Position numbers and translations under genes: made by a program
Shown: piece after piece, positions 15,416-23,529 of the stretch
Numbering within the stretch: the first letter of the stretch is position 1
How the letters are laid out: each line of letters starts with the position of its first letter
NCBI RefSeq assembly: GCF_020991275.1
Contig: NZ_JAJLQY010000003.1
Coordinates: 558,001-622,000 of the forward strand
Source: Actinocorallia sp. API 0066
GTDB lineage: Bacteria > Actinomycetota > Actinomycetes > Streptosporangiales > Streptosporangiaceae
Direction of reading: 5' to 3'
DNA length: 64,000 bases
The notes under the pieces: model-generated
Told to the model about the DNA's origin: nothing
The model's database searches: none
Seen by the model: the letters and a program-made list of their open reading frames with translations, nothing else

Positions 15416-15431
15416 CGGTGCACGTGCACCG
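15416..15431. promoter_or_regulatory. Perfect 16-bp palindrome upstream of cold-shock-domain gene
   Basis: CGGTGCACGTGCACCG is fully self-complementary and lies in the 237-base gap before the cold-shock-domain gene, 150 bases upstream of its start. It is a likely dimeric-repressor operator. The rest of the gap shows nothing else I can name. Confidence 0.45.
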
Positions 15432-15581
15432 AACCGTGGTACCGCGCCGTGGCACACCACTGTGCCCGGCCGCACACCAGGCCGGGGGGACGTCCCGCAG
15501 GGACGGTCCGGGGGATCGGGTGGCGGAGATCGCGGACGGTGCCGCGGGGCGTCGTCGATGGTTGGTGCTCGGGGAGTTTCT

Positions 15582-16028
15582 GTGGCGCTGTCGGGAAGAA
15601 TCCTGCGTTTCGATGATGTACGTGGTTATGGCTTCATCGCCCCTGACGGGGGTGGCGCGGACGTTTTCGTCCACGCGAATGAGCTGACCGCTGACAAAGG
15701 CACGTTCAAGGCGGGGACACCGGTGGAGTTCGAGGTGATGGACGGGGAACGCGGTCCCAAGGCGTTCTCGGTCCGGCTCCTGGACCGACCGAAGACCTCG
15801 TCGGGGGCGTCCTACGCCCGAGATCTGGAAGGACCGTTCGATCTGCCGGACCGAGACTGGTCGTCCGACGACGACAGCCTGTGCGACGTGCTGACGCCTG
15901 GCGAGCTCAACCGTGAACTGACGGAGCTGTTCCTGGCCGCCGTTCCGGAGCTCACCGGCGCGCAGATCGTCAAGCTGCGGGAGAACATCCTCACCGTGGC
16001 CAAGAAGCACGGCTGGGTCGAGGACTGA
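15582..16028 (+). CDS. Cold-shock-domain protein with C-terminal helical extension
   Basis: A 148-residue cytosolic protein. Residues 1-65 form a cold-shock OB-fold: GRILRFDDVRGYGFIAP carries RNP1, and DVFVHANEL carries RNP2. It probably binds single-stranded RNA or DNA. The second half is acidic and helical (LTPGELNRELTELFLAAVPELTGAQIVKLRENI) and ends AKKHGWVED; this extension recurs in actinobacterial single-domain CSD proteins and may mediate protein contacts. GTG 15582 is chosen for the GGGGAG five bases upstream; ATG 15558 is an alternative adding eight residues. It is not a classical 67-residue CspA-type protein. Confidence 0.85.
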   Translation: MALSGRILRFDDVRGYGFIAPDGGGADVFVHANELTADKGTFKAGTPVEFEVMDGERGPKAFSVRLLDRPKTSSGASYARDLEGPFDLPDRDWSSDDDSLCDVLTPGELNRELTELFLAAVPELTGAQIVKLRENILTVAKKHGWVED

Positions 16029-16079
16029 CCCAAACGCCGCCCGCACGCCGGGCGGAACACCTCCGTGGAGGGACGTCGT

Positions 16080-16784
16080 ATGCCGGTGGAGATCCCCGCG
16101 AGGTTCAACGGGCCGCCGGGCAGCGGCAACGGAGGCTATGCCTGCGCGGTGTTCGCGCGTGCCGTCACCGGGTCCGCCCGGGGCGGTGCGCAGGTGACGC
16201 TGCGCAGGCCGCCGCCGCTGGACACCCCGCTGACGGTCGAGCGCGGCGCCGGTCGGATCCTCGACGGCGCGGTGCTGATCGCCGAGGTCGGGGCGGACGC
16301 CGCGGGTGCCTGGCCCGTGCCCGGATTCGTCACGGTGGCCGAGGCCGAGCTGTGCCATGCCTCCTACCAGGGGCTGACCGCTCATCCTTTTCCGACGTGT
16401 TTTGTCTGCGGCACCGACCGGACGGACGGCCTCGCGCTGACGCCGGGCGCCGTGCCGGGCCGGGAGGCCACCGCCGCGTGCGTGTGGCGGCCCGATCCAG
16501 GGCTCGCCGACGCCACGGGCGAGATCGGCGCGGAGTTCGTCTGGGCCGCGCTGGACTGCCCCGGCGCCTGGACGCTCGATCTTGAGGCACGGCCGATGGT
16601 GCTGGGCCGGATGGCCGCGACCGTCACCGCCCTGCCCCGGCCGGGCGAGCCGCACGTCGTGGTGGCGGCGGCCGAGCCGCCGCGGGGCCGCAAGGTCACC
16701 AGCCACACCGCCCTGTACACCGCCGACGGCACACTCCTCGCGTCGGCGACGGCGGTCTGGATCATCATCGCCGAACCCGGGTGA
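16080..16784 (+). CDS. Hot-dog-fold (thioesterase-like) protein
   Basis: A 234-residue protein with features of the thioesterase-like hot-dog superfamily. An N-terminal half ends in RRPPPLDTPLTVER, and a Cys-containing PFPTCFVCGTDRTDGLALTPG at about 103-121 is characteristic of a family of actinobacterial proteins of unknown substrate. The C-terminal half ends with HTALYTADGTLLASATAVWI, the usual last strand. ATG 16080 has GGAGGG at 16067-16072. It follows the cold-shock gene by 51 bases and is closed by a strong terminator, so the two may share a transcript. Acyl-CoA hydrolysis is only a guess. Confidence 0.75.
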   Translation: MPVEIPARFNGPPGSGNGGYACAVFARAVTGSARGGAQVTLRRPPPLDTPLTVERGAGRILDGAVLIAEVGADAAGAWPVPGFVTVAEAELCHASYQGLTAHPFPTCFVCGTDRTDGLALTPGAVPGREATAACVWRPDPGLADATGEIGAEFVWAALDCPGAWTLDLEARPMVLGRMAATVTALPRPGEPHVVVAAAEPPRGRKVTSHTALYTADGTLLASATAVWIIIAEPG

Positions 16785-16796
16785 ACAAGACCGGGT

Positions 16797-16833
16797 GAGC
16801 CGGAAGCCGCGTCGGTGGACGCGGCCCCGGCTC
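16797..16833. terminator. Strong hairpin terminator between convergent genes
   Basis: A long interrupted stem: GAGCCGG pairs with CCGGCTC and GCCGCGTC pairs with GACGCGGC around a GGTG loop. It lies 12 bases after the hot-dog gene and 25 bases after the end of potA, so it can serve both strands. A second short palindrome (GGCCCGTCACGGGCC, 16836-16850) adjoins it. Confidence 0.8.
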
Positions 16834-16858
16834 ATGGCCCGTCACGGGCCGATCCGGG

Positions 16859-17893
16859 TCAGGGCAGCAGGACGGCGTGGGCGGGGGACCAGCCGAGCTG
16901 TACTTCGGCGCCCTGGGCGACCGGGGAGGCGCCCGCGGCCGTCACCTCGACGGGCTGGGCGACGCCGGGGACGGCGATCGAGACACGGGACTGGCCGCCG
17001 TAGAAGCTGGTGTCCAGGACGGTGCCGCGCAGCACCCCGGCGTCGGTGAAGGCGATGTTCTCGGGCCGGACCGCGAGATCGACGGCGGTGCCGAGCGCGG
17101 CGTCCGCCGGGACGTCGCAGGGCAGCAGCCCGACGCCCGCGACCTCGACGCCCTGGGCCCGCAGGGTGCCGTGGAACAGGTTGTTCGCGCCCACGAAGTC
17201 GGCGGTGAACCGGGTCCTGGGCCGCTCGTAGAGGGCGACGGGCGGGTCGACCTGCTCGACGCCGCCGCCGTGCAGCACGGCGATCCGGTCGGCGAGCGAC
17301 ATCGCCTCCTCCTGGTCGTGGGTGACCACCACAAAGGTGATCCCGACCTCGTGCTGGAGCCGCTTCAGTTCGAGCTGCATCTCGGCGCGCACCTTCTTGT
17401 CGAGCGCGGACAGCGGCTCGTCCAGCAGGAGCAGGCGGGGCCGCTTGACGATCGCGCGGGCCAGCGCGACCCGCTGCCGCTGCCCGCCCGAAAGCTGGTC
17501 GGGACGGCGTCGCGCGGCGCCGCCCAGCCCGATCGTCTCCAGCACCTCGGCGACCCGCTCGCGGATCTCGGCCTTGGCCAGCCGTTCCCGCTCCAGCCCG
17601 TAGGCGATGTTCTTCTCGACGCTCAGGTGCGGGAACAGGGCGTAGCTCTGGAACATCAGGTTGACGGGCCTGCGGTGCGGGGGCAGCGCGAGCAGGTCGG
17701 CGCCGTCCAGCAGCACCTCGCCGGAGTCGGGCCGCTCGAACCCGGCGAGGATGCGCAGGAGCGTCGTCTTGCCGCACCCGGACGGGCCGAGCAGCGCGAA
17801 GAACTCGCCCTGCTCGATGTCGAGGGAGACGTCGTCGAGCGCGGTGACCTCACCGAACCGGCGGGTCACGCCGCGGACGCTGACGAGGGTCAT
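16859..17893 (-). CDS. potA: Polyamine-type ABC importer ATPase (PotA-like)
   Basis: A 344-residue ABC ATPase with a C-terminal TOBE regulatory domain. Walker A is GPSGCGKTT at 36-44, the Q-loop is NLMFQSYALFPH, the signature is LSGGQRQR near 136, Walker B is LLLLDEP and the H-loop is VVVTHD. The last ~100 residues, with VRPENIAF, form the TOBE domain typical of PotA/FbpC/UgpC importers. It closes a four-gene potDBCA operon and would energise uptake of the ligand bound by PotD. PotA-type ATPases can also serve related ABC importers for opines or aminoalkyl compounds, so the substrate rests on PotD. Confidence 0.92.
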   Translation of the reverse strand: MTLVSVRGVTRRFGEVTALDDVSLDIEQGEFFALLGPSGCGKTTLLRILAGFERPDSGEVLLDGADLLALPPHRRPVNLMFQSYALFPHLSVEKNIAYGLERERLAKAEIRERVAEVLETIGLGGAARRRPDQLSGGQRQRVALARAIVKRPRLLLLDEPLSALDKKVRAEMQLELKRLQHEVGITFVVVTHDQEEAMSLADRIAVLHGGGVEQVDPPVALYERPRTRFTADFVGANNLFHGTLRAQGVEVAGVGLLPCDVPADAALGTAVDLAVRPENIAFTDAGVLRGTVLDTSFYGGQSRVSIAVPGVAQPVEVTAAGASPVAQGAEVQLGWSPAHAVLLP

Positions 17894-17903
17894 CGTGGCT
17901 CCT

Positions 17904-18674
17904 TTAGCGCAGGGAATCGGTGAGGCGGGTGACCCGCTGGACGAGGATCACCGCGGTGAAGCTGACCGCGAGCAGCACGGTGGCGAGCGCGTTGATCTCG
18001 GGCGTGACGCCGAAGCGGACCATCGAGTAGATGACGATCGGCAGCGTCGGGTCCTTGGGGCCCGCGGTGAAGAAGGCGATCACAAATTCGTCGATCGAGA
18101 GGGTGAAGGCCAGGAGGGCGCCCGCGACGATGCCCGGCATCAGGCCGGGGAGGGTGATCCGCACGAACGTGGTGAAGGCGCCCGCTCCCAGGTCGCGTGA
18201 CGCCTCCTCCAGGGAGAGGTCGGCGTGGGTGAGCCGGGTGCGGACGACGGTCGCGACGAACGCCATGCCGAAGACGGTGTGCGCGGCCAGCACCGAGTGG
18301 AGGCCGAGCGTCGCCTGGATCGCCGAGTAGAACGCCAGCAGGCCGATCGCGAGGACGAGGTCGGGCAGGATCGCGGGGAGCGTCGCGAGGGCGCCGAGCA
18401 CCTTGGAGCGGGTGTACCGGGCCATGCCGACGGCGAGCAGCGTCCCGAGCACGGTGGCCAGGACCGTCGAGCCGGTCGCGACGATCAGCGTGTTGACGAG
18501 CCCCTCGCGGATCTTCGTGTCGGACGCCAGCTCGCCGTACCAGTGGGTGGAGAACCCGCCCCAGGTGTAGGGGGTGTCGGCGGCGTTGAACGACATGACG
18601 ACGAGCACCGCGATCGGCGCGTACAGGAACAGGTAGGTCAGCCAGAACGGCGCGAACGCCCAGCGGCTACGCAC
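17904..18674 (-). CDS. potC: Polyamine-type ABC importer permease (PotC-like)
   Basis: A 256-residue inner-membrane permease with six predicted helices. The cytosolic coupling motif EEASRDLGAGAFTTFVRITLPGLMPGI (EAA loop) near 171 contacts the ATPase. SIDEFVIAFFTAGP after the loop is characteristic of PotC. It starts at GTG 18674, overlapping the potB stop by eight bases, and is followed ten bases later by potA. Confidence 0.92.
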   Translation of the reverse strand: MRSRWAFAPFWLTYLFLYAPIAVLVVMSFNAADTPYTWGGFSTHWYGELASDTKIREGLVNTLIVATGSTVLATVLGTLLAVGMARYTRSKVLGALATLPAILPDLVLAIGLLAFYSAIQATLGLHSVLAAHTVFGMAFVATVVRTRLTHADLSLEEASRDLGAGAFTTFVRITLPGLMPGIVAGALLAFTLSIDEFVIAFFTAGPKDPTLPIVIYSMVRFGVTPEINALATVLLAVSFTAVILVQRVTRLTDSLR

Positions 18675-19539
18675 GGTCGCCCTCCCCGGAGAAGCGGCGC
18701 GCGGCCCACGCCTGCGCCATGAGCAGCAGCACCAGCACCGCGATGAGGGTGAGCGCGAGGACGGAGCCGAAAGGCCAGTCGCGCGCCTTGAGGAACTGGT
18801 CGCGGACGAGGTTGCCGACCATCACCGAGTGGCCGCCGCCGAGCAGCTCGGGGATGACGAAGTTGCCGAGGCTCGGCACGAACACGAACACGCAGCCGGT
18901 GAGGACGCCGGGCAGCGTCAGCGGCAGGGTGACCGACAGGAACGTCCGGACCGGCCCCGCGCCGAGGTTCGCGGACGCCTCGCCCAGCTGCGGGTCGAGG
19001 CGCTCGATCGCCGAGTACAGCGGCAGGACCATGAGCGGCAGGTAGGCGTACAGCAGGCCGATGACGATGGCGCCGTCGGTGTACAGCAGTTGGAGTGGCT
19101 CGTCGATGAGGCCGAGGTCGCCGAGCGCGGAGTTGACGACGCCCTGGGAGTTGAGCAGGACGATCCACGCGTAGGTCCGGATGAGGAAGTTCGTCCAGAA
19201 CGGGAGGACGACGGCGATGAGCGCCAGGGTCTTCCACTTCGCCGGGAGTTTGGCGATCACGTAGGCCGTCGGGTAGCCGAGGGCGAGCGCGAGCAGTGTG
19301 GTGATCCCGGCGATCTTGACCGAGTGGAGGAGGACGTCGAGGTAGAGGGGGTCGGCGACGCGTGTGAAGTTCTCCGCTGTCGCCTCGTAGACGATCCCGC
19401 CGAACCGTCCCCGCTGGAAGACCGTGTAGCTGAGGACCAGGCCGAGCGGGACCACCAGGAAGACGAGCAGGTAGGCCAGCCCGGGGCCGAGCAGCACGAG
19501 CGGCTCGACCCGGAGACGGCGTCGGCGGGTGGTTCTCAC
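18667..19539 (-). CDS. potB: Polyamine-type ABC importer permease (PotB-like)
   Basis: A 290-residue permease: an Arg-rich N-terminus (RTTRRRRLR), a first helix GPGLAYLLVFLVVPLGLVLS, five further helices, and the EAA coupling loop EASANLGAGPVRTFLSVTLPLTLPG. PTAYVIAKLP and PFWTNFLIRTYAW are typical of the PotB half. The start is GTG 19537-19539, overlapping the potD stop as GTGA; the frame is open further upstream but only antisense to potD. With PotC it forms the heterodimeric channel. Confidence 0.92.
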   Translation of the reverse strand: MRTTRRRRLRVEPLVLLGPGLAYLLVFLVVPLGLVLSYTVFQRGRFGGIVYEATAENFTRVADPLYLDVLLHSVKIAGITTLLALALGYPTAYVIAKLPAKWKTLALIAVVLPFWTNFLIRTYAWIVLLNSQGVVNSALGDLGLIDEPLQLLYTDGAIVIGLLYAYLPLMVLPLYSAIERLDPQLGEASANLGAGPVRTFLSVTLPLTLPGVLTGCVFVFVPSLGNFVIPELLGGGHSVMVGNLVRDQFLKARDWPFGSVLALTLIAVLVLLLMAQAWAARRFSGEGDRA

Positions 19540-20627
19540 TGCGCGGTGACCTCGGTGACGATCCGGGTGTAGGCCGGGGCGGCTTCTCCCAGATCGACCA
19601 GGCTCTCCTGCTTGAGCAGGTCGGCCGGGCTCATCCCCAGGTGCGGGTAGTCCTTGACGAGCGCGGCGTCGAGCGACTCCATCGCCGCCTGGTTCGGGAC
19701 CTTGTACATGATGTTCTGCGCCGCCCAGGCGTGCACCTCGGGGTCGAGGATGTAGTTGATCAGGGCGTGCGCGGCCTCCTTGTTCTTGGAGGACTTGAGG
19801 ACGACCATCGTGTCCACCCAGAGGTCGCTGCCCTCCTTCGGCACGGTGAAGGCGATGTTCTTCTCGGTGGTCGGGCACCAGCCGTCCCACGCCTCCACCA
19901 GCGCCGCCTCGCCGGACTTCAGGCGGTCGCCGAAGGTGGTGTCGTCGAAGGCGAGCAGGTTCGGCTTGGCCTTGACCAGGGCTTCCTTGGCCTTGGCCAG
20001 TTCGCCCTCATCCTGGGTGTTGGCGGAGAAGCCGAGCGCCTTCTGGGCCGGGAGCAGCATCCAGCGCTCGGTGCCCAGCATGGTGATCTTCTTCTTGAGC
20101 GCGGGCCTCGGGGTGAGGATGTCGTTCCAGCTGTCGGGCTCGTAGCCGGTGAGGTCCTTGCGGTAGCACAGGCCGGTGGTGCCCCAGGTGTAGGGCACGG
20201 AGACCTTGTTGCCCGGGTCGTAGGCGAGTTCGGTCGCCTCGGGGTAGAGGTTCTTGAGGTTCGGGACCAGGTCCGCGTGGACGGGTTCCAGCAGGCCCTG
20301 CTCGCCGAGCGCCTGGGCGAACTGGCCGGACACGAACGCGACGTCGATGCCGCTGTCGCCGCCCGCGGTGAGCTTGGCGATGATCTCCTCGTTGGTGGCG
20401 TGCTCGGTGATCGTCACCGCGGCGCCGGTCCGCGCCTTGAACTTCGCGGGCAGGTCCTCGGGCATGTAGCCCGCCCAGTTGGAGAGGGTGAGGGTCTGCT
20501 TGCTCAGGTCCGCTGCCGGATCGAGGGTGTCGGGTTCGGCCTTTCCGTCGGCGGCGCCGCCACCGCAGGCGGCCAGGGAGAACAGGGCGAGGGCGGCGGA
20601 GACCGCCACGGCCGACATGCGCAGCAT
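19536..20627 (-). CDS. potD: Periplasmic-type polyamine-binding lipoprotein (PotD-like)
   Basis: A 363-residue lipoprotein. MLRMSAVAVSAALALFSLAACGGG carries a lipobox (LAAC), so the mature protein is anchored by a lipidated Cys. The body matches the PotD/PotF solute-binding fold: LTLSNWAGYMPEDLPAKFKARTG at the start, then DVAFVSGQF, PYTWGTTGLCYRKD and LVEAWDGW; the Trp and acidic residues are of the sort that clamp polyamine amines. The start at 20627 has GGAAGGTGG just upstream; in-frame ATGs further upstream would put a charged stretch before the signal peptide. First gene of potDBCA, divergent from the kinase/SIS pair. Confidence 0.9.
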   Translation of the reverse strand: MLRMSAVAVSAALALFSLAACGGGAADGKAEPDTLDPAADLSKQTLTLSNWAGYMPEDLPAKFKARTGAAVTITEHATNEEIIAKLTAGGDSGIDVAFVSGQFAQALGEQGLLEPVHADLVPNLKNLYPEATELAYDPGNKVSVPYTWGTTGLCYRKDLTGYEPDSWNDILTPRPALKKKITMLGTERWMLLPAQKALGFSANTQDEGELAKAKEALVKAKPNLLAFDDTTFGDRLKSGEAALVEAWDGWCPTTEKNIAFTVPKEGSDLWVDTMVVLKSSKNKEAAHALINYILDPEVHAWAAQNIMYKVPNQAAMESLDAALVKDYPHLGMSPADLLKQESLVDLGEAAPAYTRIVTEVTAQ

Positions 20628-20737
20628 GCCGCACCACCTTCCGGTCGGGGGCATCGGATGGGCGCCGAGTCTTGCATCTGAACTCAACATGGACAAGACT
20701 CAAAGTCGCCAGATGACGTTTAATTCTTGTTACGGAT

Positions 20738-20753
20738 CTGAAGTTGGATTCAG
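20738..20753. promoter_or_regulatory. Operator-like repeat, copy 1 (YTGAA-N6-TTCAG)
   Basis: CTGAAGTTGGATTCAG is a perfect inverted repeat with six-base spacer in the potD/kinase divergent region, overlapping the first possible start codon of the kinase. The same half-sites recur at 22750 and 23485, on either side of the nearby TetR gene. Confidence 0.55.
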
Positions 20754-21751
20754 TAGAACTGATGAAGCGGCTCGGCCTCACCGGGCCCTTCACGACCACC
20801 GACTTCGCCGCGCTGCCCACGCTCGCGGACCTCACCGAGCGGGCGATCACCGTCGACCAGACCAACCGCTCGGTCGTGGTGGGCGAGCGGCTCGTCGTCA
20901 AGTGGTTCACGCCGCCCGCGCCGCCGCCGCAGCGCGGGCTTGAGGTGCTGCGCCAACTCGCTGAGGCGGGGTTCACCGAGACGGCACGGCCCTACACCGC
21001 CGTGTTCGACGGCGCCGGGGCGCTGCTCGCCCTGGTCATGGACTACCTGCCGGACGCCCTGGACGGCTGGGACTGGTGTGTGGACGCGGCCGTCGCCGGG
21101 GAGCCCGTCGGGGCCCTGCTGGGCGGGCTGGTCGCCGACCTGCACGCCGCGCTGGCCACCCCCACCGCCTCGATGCCGGAGCCGCTCACCGTCGGCGTCC
21201 CTGCGGGCCTGCACGCGCGCGCGCTCGCGGCGCTGGAGGAGGCCCGCTCGCTGACGGGCGAAGACTGGCCGTCGTCTTGGACGTCGCGCCTTCGGGCCGC
21301 CTTTGAGCCGCTGGCCTCACCGGGCGAGACGGTGCTCATGAGGGTGCACGGCGACCTGCACGTCGGGCAGGTGCTGCGCTGGCGGGACGGGCACGCGGTG
21401 ATCGACTTCGACGGCAACCCCGTCGTCGCGCCGGACGGCGGAATCGGACATCCCGTCGCCCGGGACGTCGCCCAGTTCCTCATGAGCCTCGAACACGTCG
21501 GGCAGGTCGCCTCCTATCGGCGTGGGCACGACGCCTCGGCCTGGGTACGGGACGCCGTACGGGACTTCCGCGCCGCATACACCGCCCGCCTTGCCTCGCT
21601 CGGCAAGGCGGAGATCTTCGACGAGCGGCTGGTCGCGCCGTTCGCCGCCGAGCAGGAGTGCCGCGAGCTCGTCTACGCGGCGCGGTTCCTGCCCCGCTGG
21701 CGGTACGCCCCGATGGGCGTGCTGCGTTCCTGGTTTTCCGAAGGAGACTGA
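20744..21751 (+). CDS. APH-fold sugar/aminosugar kinase (maltokinase/glucosamine-kinase-like)
   Basis: A 335-residue phosphotransferase-fold kinase. The catalytic loop is VHGDLHVGQVLRW near 200 and the metal-binding motif is VIDFDGNP near 220. GDLHVGQ with DFDGxP and an N-terminal VVGERLVVKWF resemble actinobacterial maltokinase and glucosamine kinase more than true aminoglycoside kinases. The start is TTG 20744 or ATG 20762; neither has a strong ribosome-binding site, and the operator overlap favours the second. Its stop overlaps the SIS start (TGATG), so the two act together. It faces the Pot-type importer. A role in phosphorylating an imported aminosugar or glycated amine is an inference. 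Confidence 0.75.
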   Translation: MDSVELMKRLGLTGPFTTTDFAALPTLADLTERAITVDQTNRSVVVGERLVVKWFTPPAPPPQRGLEVLRQLAEAGFTETARPYTAVFDGAGALLALVMDYLPDALDGWDWCVDAAVAGEPVGALLGGLVADLHAALATPTASMPEPLTVGVPAGLHARALAALEEARSLTGEDWPSSWTSRLRAAFEPLASPGETVLMRVHGDLHVGQVLRWRDGHAVIDFDGNPVVAPDGGIGHPVARDVAQFLMSLEHVGQVASYRRGHDASAWVRDAVRDFRAAYTARLASLGKAEIFDERLVAPFAAEQECRELVYAARFLPRWRYAPMGVLRSWFSEGD

Positions 21752-22680
21752 TGTACCCCGACAGGTTCCGCGCCGACCTTGAGGCCAAGCCCGCCGCGCT
21801 GGCCGGGCTCGCCGCGGCGCTGCGGAAGGAGAACCCCTTCGCGGGCCTGCCCGACGTGCGCCGCGTCGTCTTCCTCGGCATGGGCAGCTCGCGGTACGCG
21901 GCCGGGGTGGCGGCGCTGCGGCTGCGCGGGCAGGGCATCGACGCGGTGGCCGAGTACGCCTCGGCCGTCCCCTACCGGCCCGCGCCGGGCACGCTCGTCG
22001 TGGCGATCTCGGCGACGGGCGGCAGCCGGGAGGTGATCGACGCGCTCGCCTCGCACGAGGGGCACATCGCGCTGACGAACGTGGAGGGCTCCCCGGTGAC
22101 GGAGGGGGCGGGCCTCGTCGTGCCGATGCTGGCGGGTCCGGAGGAGGGCGGGGTGGCGTGCCGGTCGTTCCAGCACACCCTCGCCCTGCTGCTGAGCCTT
22201 GAGGAACACCTGACGGGACGGCCCCTGGGCGTCCCCGAGCTGGTGCTGCGGGCCGCGGACGCCTCGGCCGCGCTGCTGGCGCGGCGCTGGCTGGACGGCG
22301 CCCTGGAGCTCCTGGACGGCCCGGACGGGCTGTACACGATCGCGCCCGCCGAGCGGCTGTCGTCGGCCGAGCAGTCGGCGCTGATGGTCAGGGAGGGGCC
22401 GCGCCGGGTCGCGGACGCCTGCGAGACGGGCGACTGGGCCCACGTGGACGTCTACCTGACCAAGACGCGGGACTACCGGGCGCTGCTGTTCCCCGGCTCG
22501 CGGTACGACGCGCAGGCGATGGAGTGGGTCGTGCGGCGGGGTTCGACGGTGCTGGCGGTCGGCGGGGAGGTCGAGGGGGCCAGGGCGTCGGTGCGGTATC
22601 CGGGCGATTCCGACCCGGACGTGGCGCTGCTGACCGAGACGCTCGTGGCGGAGCTCGTCGCGTCCTCCTGGTGGACGTGA
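21751..22680 (+). CDS. SIS-domain sugar isomerase/deglycase-like protein
   Basis: A 309-residue protein with two SIS (sugar isomerase) halves of the GlmS-isomerase/FrlB type. The first contains VVFLGMGSSRYAAGVAALRL and ISATGGSREVIDAL near 85; the second has IAPAERLSSAEQSALMVREGPRRVAD. It lacks a glutaminase domain, so it is not GlmS itself. SIS proteins of this size act on phosphorylated aminosugars or cleave phosphorylated Amadori products. AAGGAG lies five bases before the ATG. Coupling to an upstream kinase supports a kinase-then-isomerase/deglycase sequence. The substrate is not settled by sequence. Confidence 0.8.
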   Translation: MYPDRFRADLEAKPAALAGLAAALRKENPFAGLPDVRRVVFLGMGSSRYAAGVAALRLRGQGIDAVAEYASAVPYRPAPGTLVVAISATGGSREVIDALASHEGHIALTNVEGSPVTEGAGLVVPMLAGPEEGGVACRSFQHTLALLLSLEEHLTGRPLGVPELVLRAADASAALLARRWLDGALELLDGPDGLYTIAPAERLSSAEQSALMVREGPRRVADACETGDWAHVDVYLTKTRDYRALLFPGSRYDAQAMEWVVRRGSTVLAVGGEVEGARASVRYPGDSDPDVALLTETLVAELVASSWWT

Positions 22681-22704
22681 CGTCAGCTCCGAGCGGAAAC
22701 ACCG

Positions 22705-22733
22705 CGGCCCGCCCCTTGTCCGGGGGCGGGCCG
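22705..22733. terminator. Rho-independent-like terminator after SIS gene
   Basis: CGGCCCGCCCC (22705-22715) pairs exactly with GGGGCGGGCCG (22723-22733), followed by a T-rich run (TTAAGTTCTCGTTAATT). It closes the kinase-SIS operon. Confidence 0.8.
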
Positions 22734-22748
22734 TTAAGTTCTCGTTAA

Positions 22749-22765
22749 TTGAATTTGCCTTCAGA
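22749..22765. promoter_or_regulatory. Operator-like repeat, copy 2 (YTGAA-N6-TTCAG)
   Basis: TTGAATTTGCCTTCAGA matches copy 3 at 14 of 17 positions and keeps the TGAA-N6-TTCA inverted repeat. It overlaps the end of the TetR gene rather than an obvious promoter, so its role is less clear than those of the other two copies. Confidence 0.4.
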
Positions 22766-23441
22766 CAGTGTCCGGTTTGGCTTTCGGGGCCGGGCGGCGG
22801 CGCCGGGGCGCGGGGGCGGCGCCCAGGGACGTCGGCAGGGGGTGCCCGGTCACTTTGCGCGCGTAGTCGAGGATCAGCTCGATGGCCTCGTCCGTCCCGA
22901 TCATGGGGTGGCGGGCCACGATCCGGTAGCCGTAGGCGTCCTCCAGGGCCACCAGGTTGCGCGAGATGGTCTGGGAGTCGCCGTCCAGGGTGAAGACGCC
23001 CTGGGCCGCGCCCGTCTCCAGGATGAGCTGGTACATCGTCACCTGGCGGTCGAACAGCGTGGTCAGCAGCGTGGCGTAGACGCGGTTGCGGCCCGCGGAG
23101 CCGCCCAGTTCGCACAGGAGCCGCACGTCGGCGTCGTCCGGGCCGGACGGCAGCCCCGAGCGCACCGTGACGACGAGTTTCTCGGCCGGGTCGGCGATCC
23201 CGGCGATCTTCCGCATGCGCTGGTCGTAGAAGCGCTCCATGCCCGCGTGGTGCGCCTCCAGGAGCAGATCGCTCAACTCCGGGTAGTGGTAGAGCACGGC
23301 GCCCGACGTCAGGCCGGCCTCCTCGGCCACCTGGCTGAGGTGGACCGCGTCGGTGCCGTACTGGACCATCGCCCTCCTGGCGGCCTCGATGAGGTCCAGC
23401 CGGCGCTCGGTCTTCCTCTTACGCGTGACCATGGTCCTCAT
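22761..23441 (-). CDS. TetR-family regulator of the polyamine/glycosyl locus
   Basis: A 226-residue TetR regulator. The HTH is LSQVAEEAGLTSGAVLYHYPEL at about 35-56, in the form seen in regulators of amine catabolism in actinobacteria. The ligand-binding half contains RLLCELGGSAGRNRVYATLLTTLFDR, and the tail is Arg/Pro-rich. It starts at ATG 23439-23441 or 23430-23432. The gene lies between two operons and is flanked on each side by the YTGAA-N6-TTCAG repeat, so it most likely controls itself, the divergent glycosyltransferase operon and perhaps the kinase/pot genes. Confidence 0.85.
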   Translation of the reverse strand: MRTMVTRKRKTERRLDLIEAARRAMVQYGTDAVHLSQVAEEAGLTSGAVLYHYPELSDLLLEAHHAGMERFYDQRMRKIAGIADPAEKLVVTVRSGLPSGPDDADVRLLCELGGSAGRNRVYATLLTTLFDRQVTMYQLILETGAAQGVFTLDGDSQTISRNLVALEDAYGYRIVARHPMIGTDEAIELILDYARKVTGHPLPTSLGAAPAPRRRRPAPKAKPDTV

Positions 23442-23483
23442 TCTGGGTCGTCCCGGGTGTTGACGGACTACCCCGAATGCTAT

Positions 23484-23500
23484 TTGAATCGTCCTTCAGA
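23484..23500. promoter_or_regulatory. Operator-like repeat, copy 3 (YTGAA-N6-TTCAG)
   Basis: TTGAATCGTCCTTCAGA lies in the 88-base divergent region between the TetR gene and the glycosyltransferase gene, 30 bases upstream of the latter's ATG. This is the position expected for an autoregulatory TetR operator. Confidence 0.6.
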
Positions 23501-23529
23501 AAACACCCTCCGTCTCCCAGGGAGTCGCC

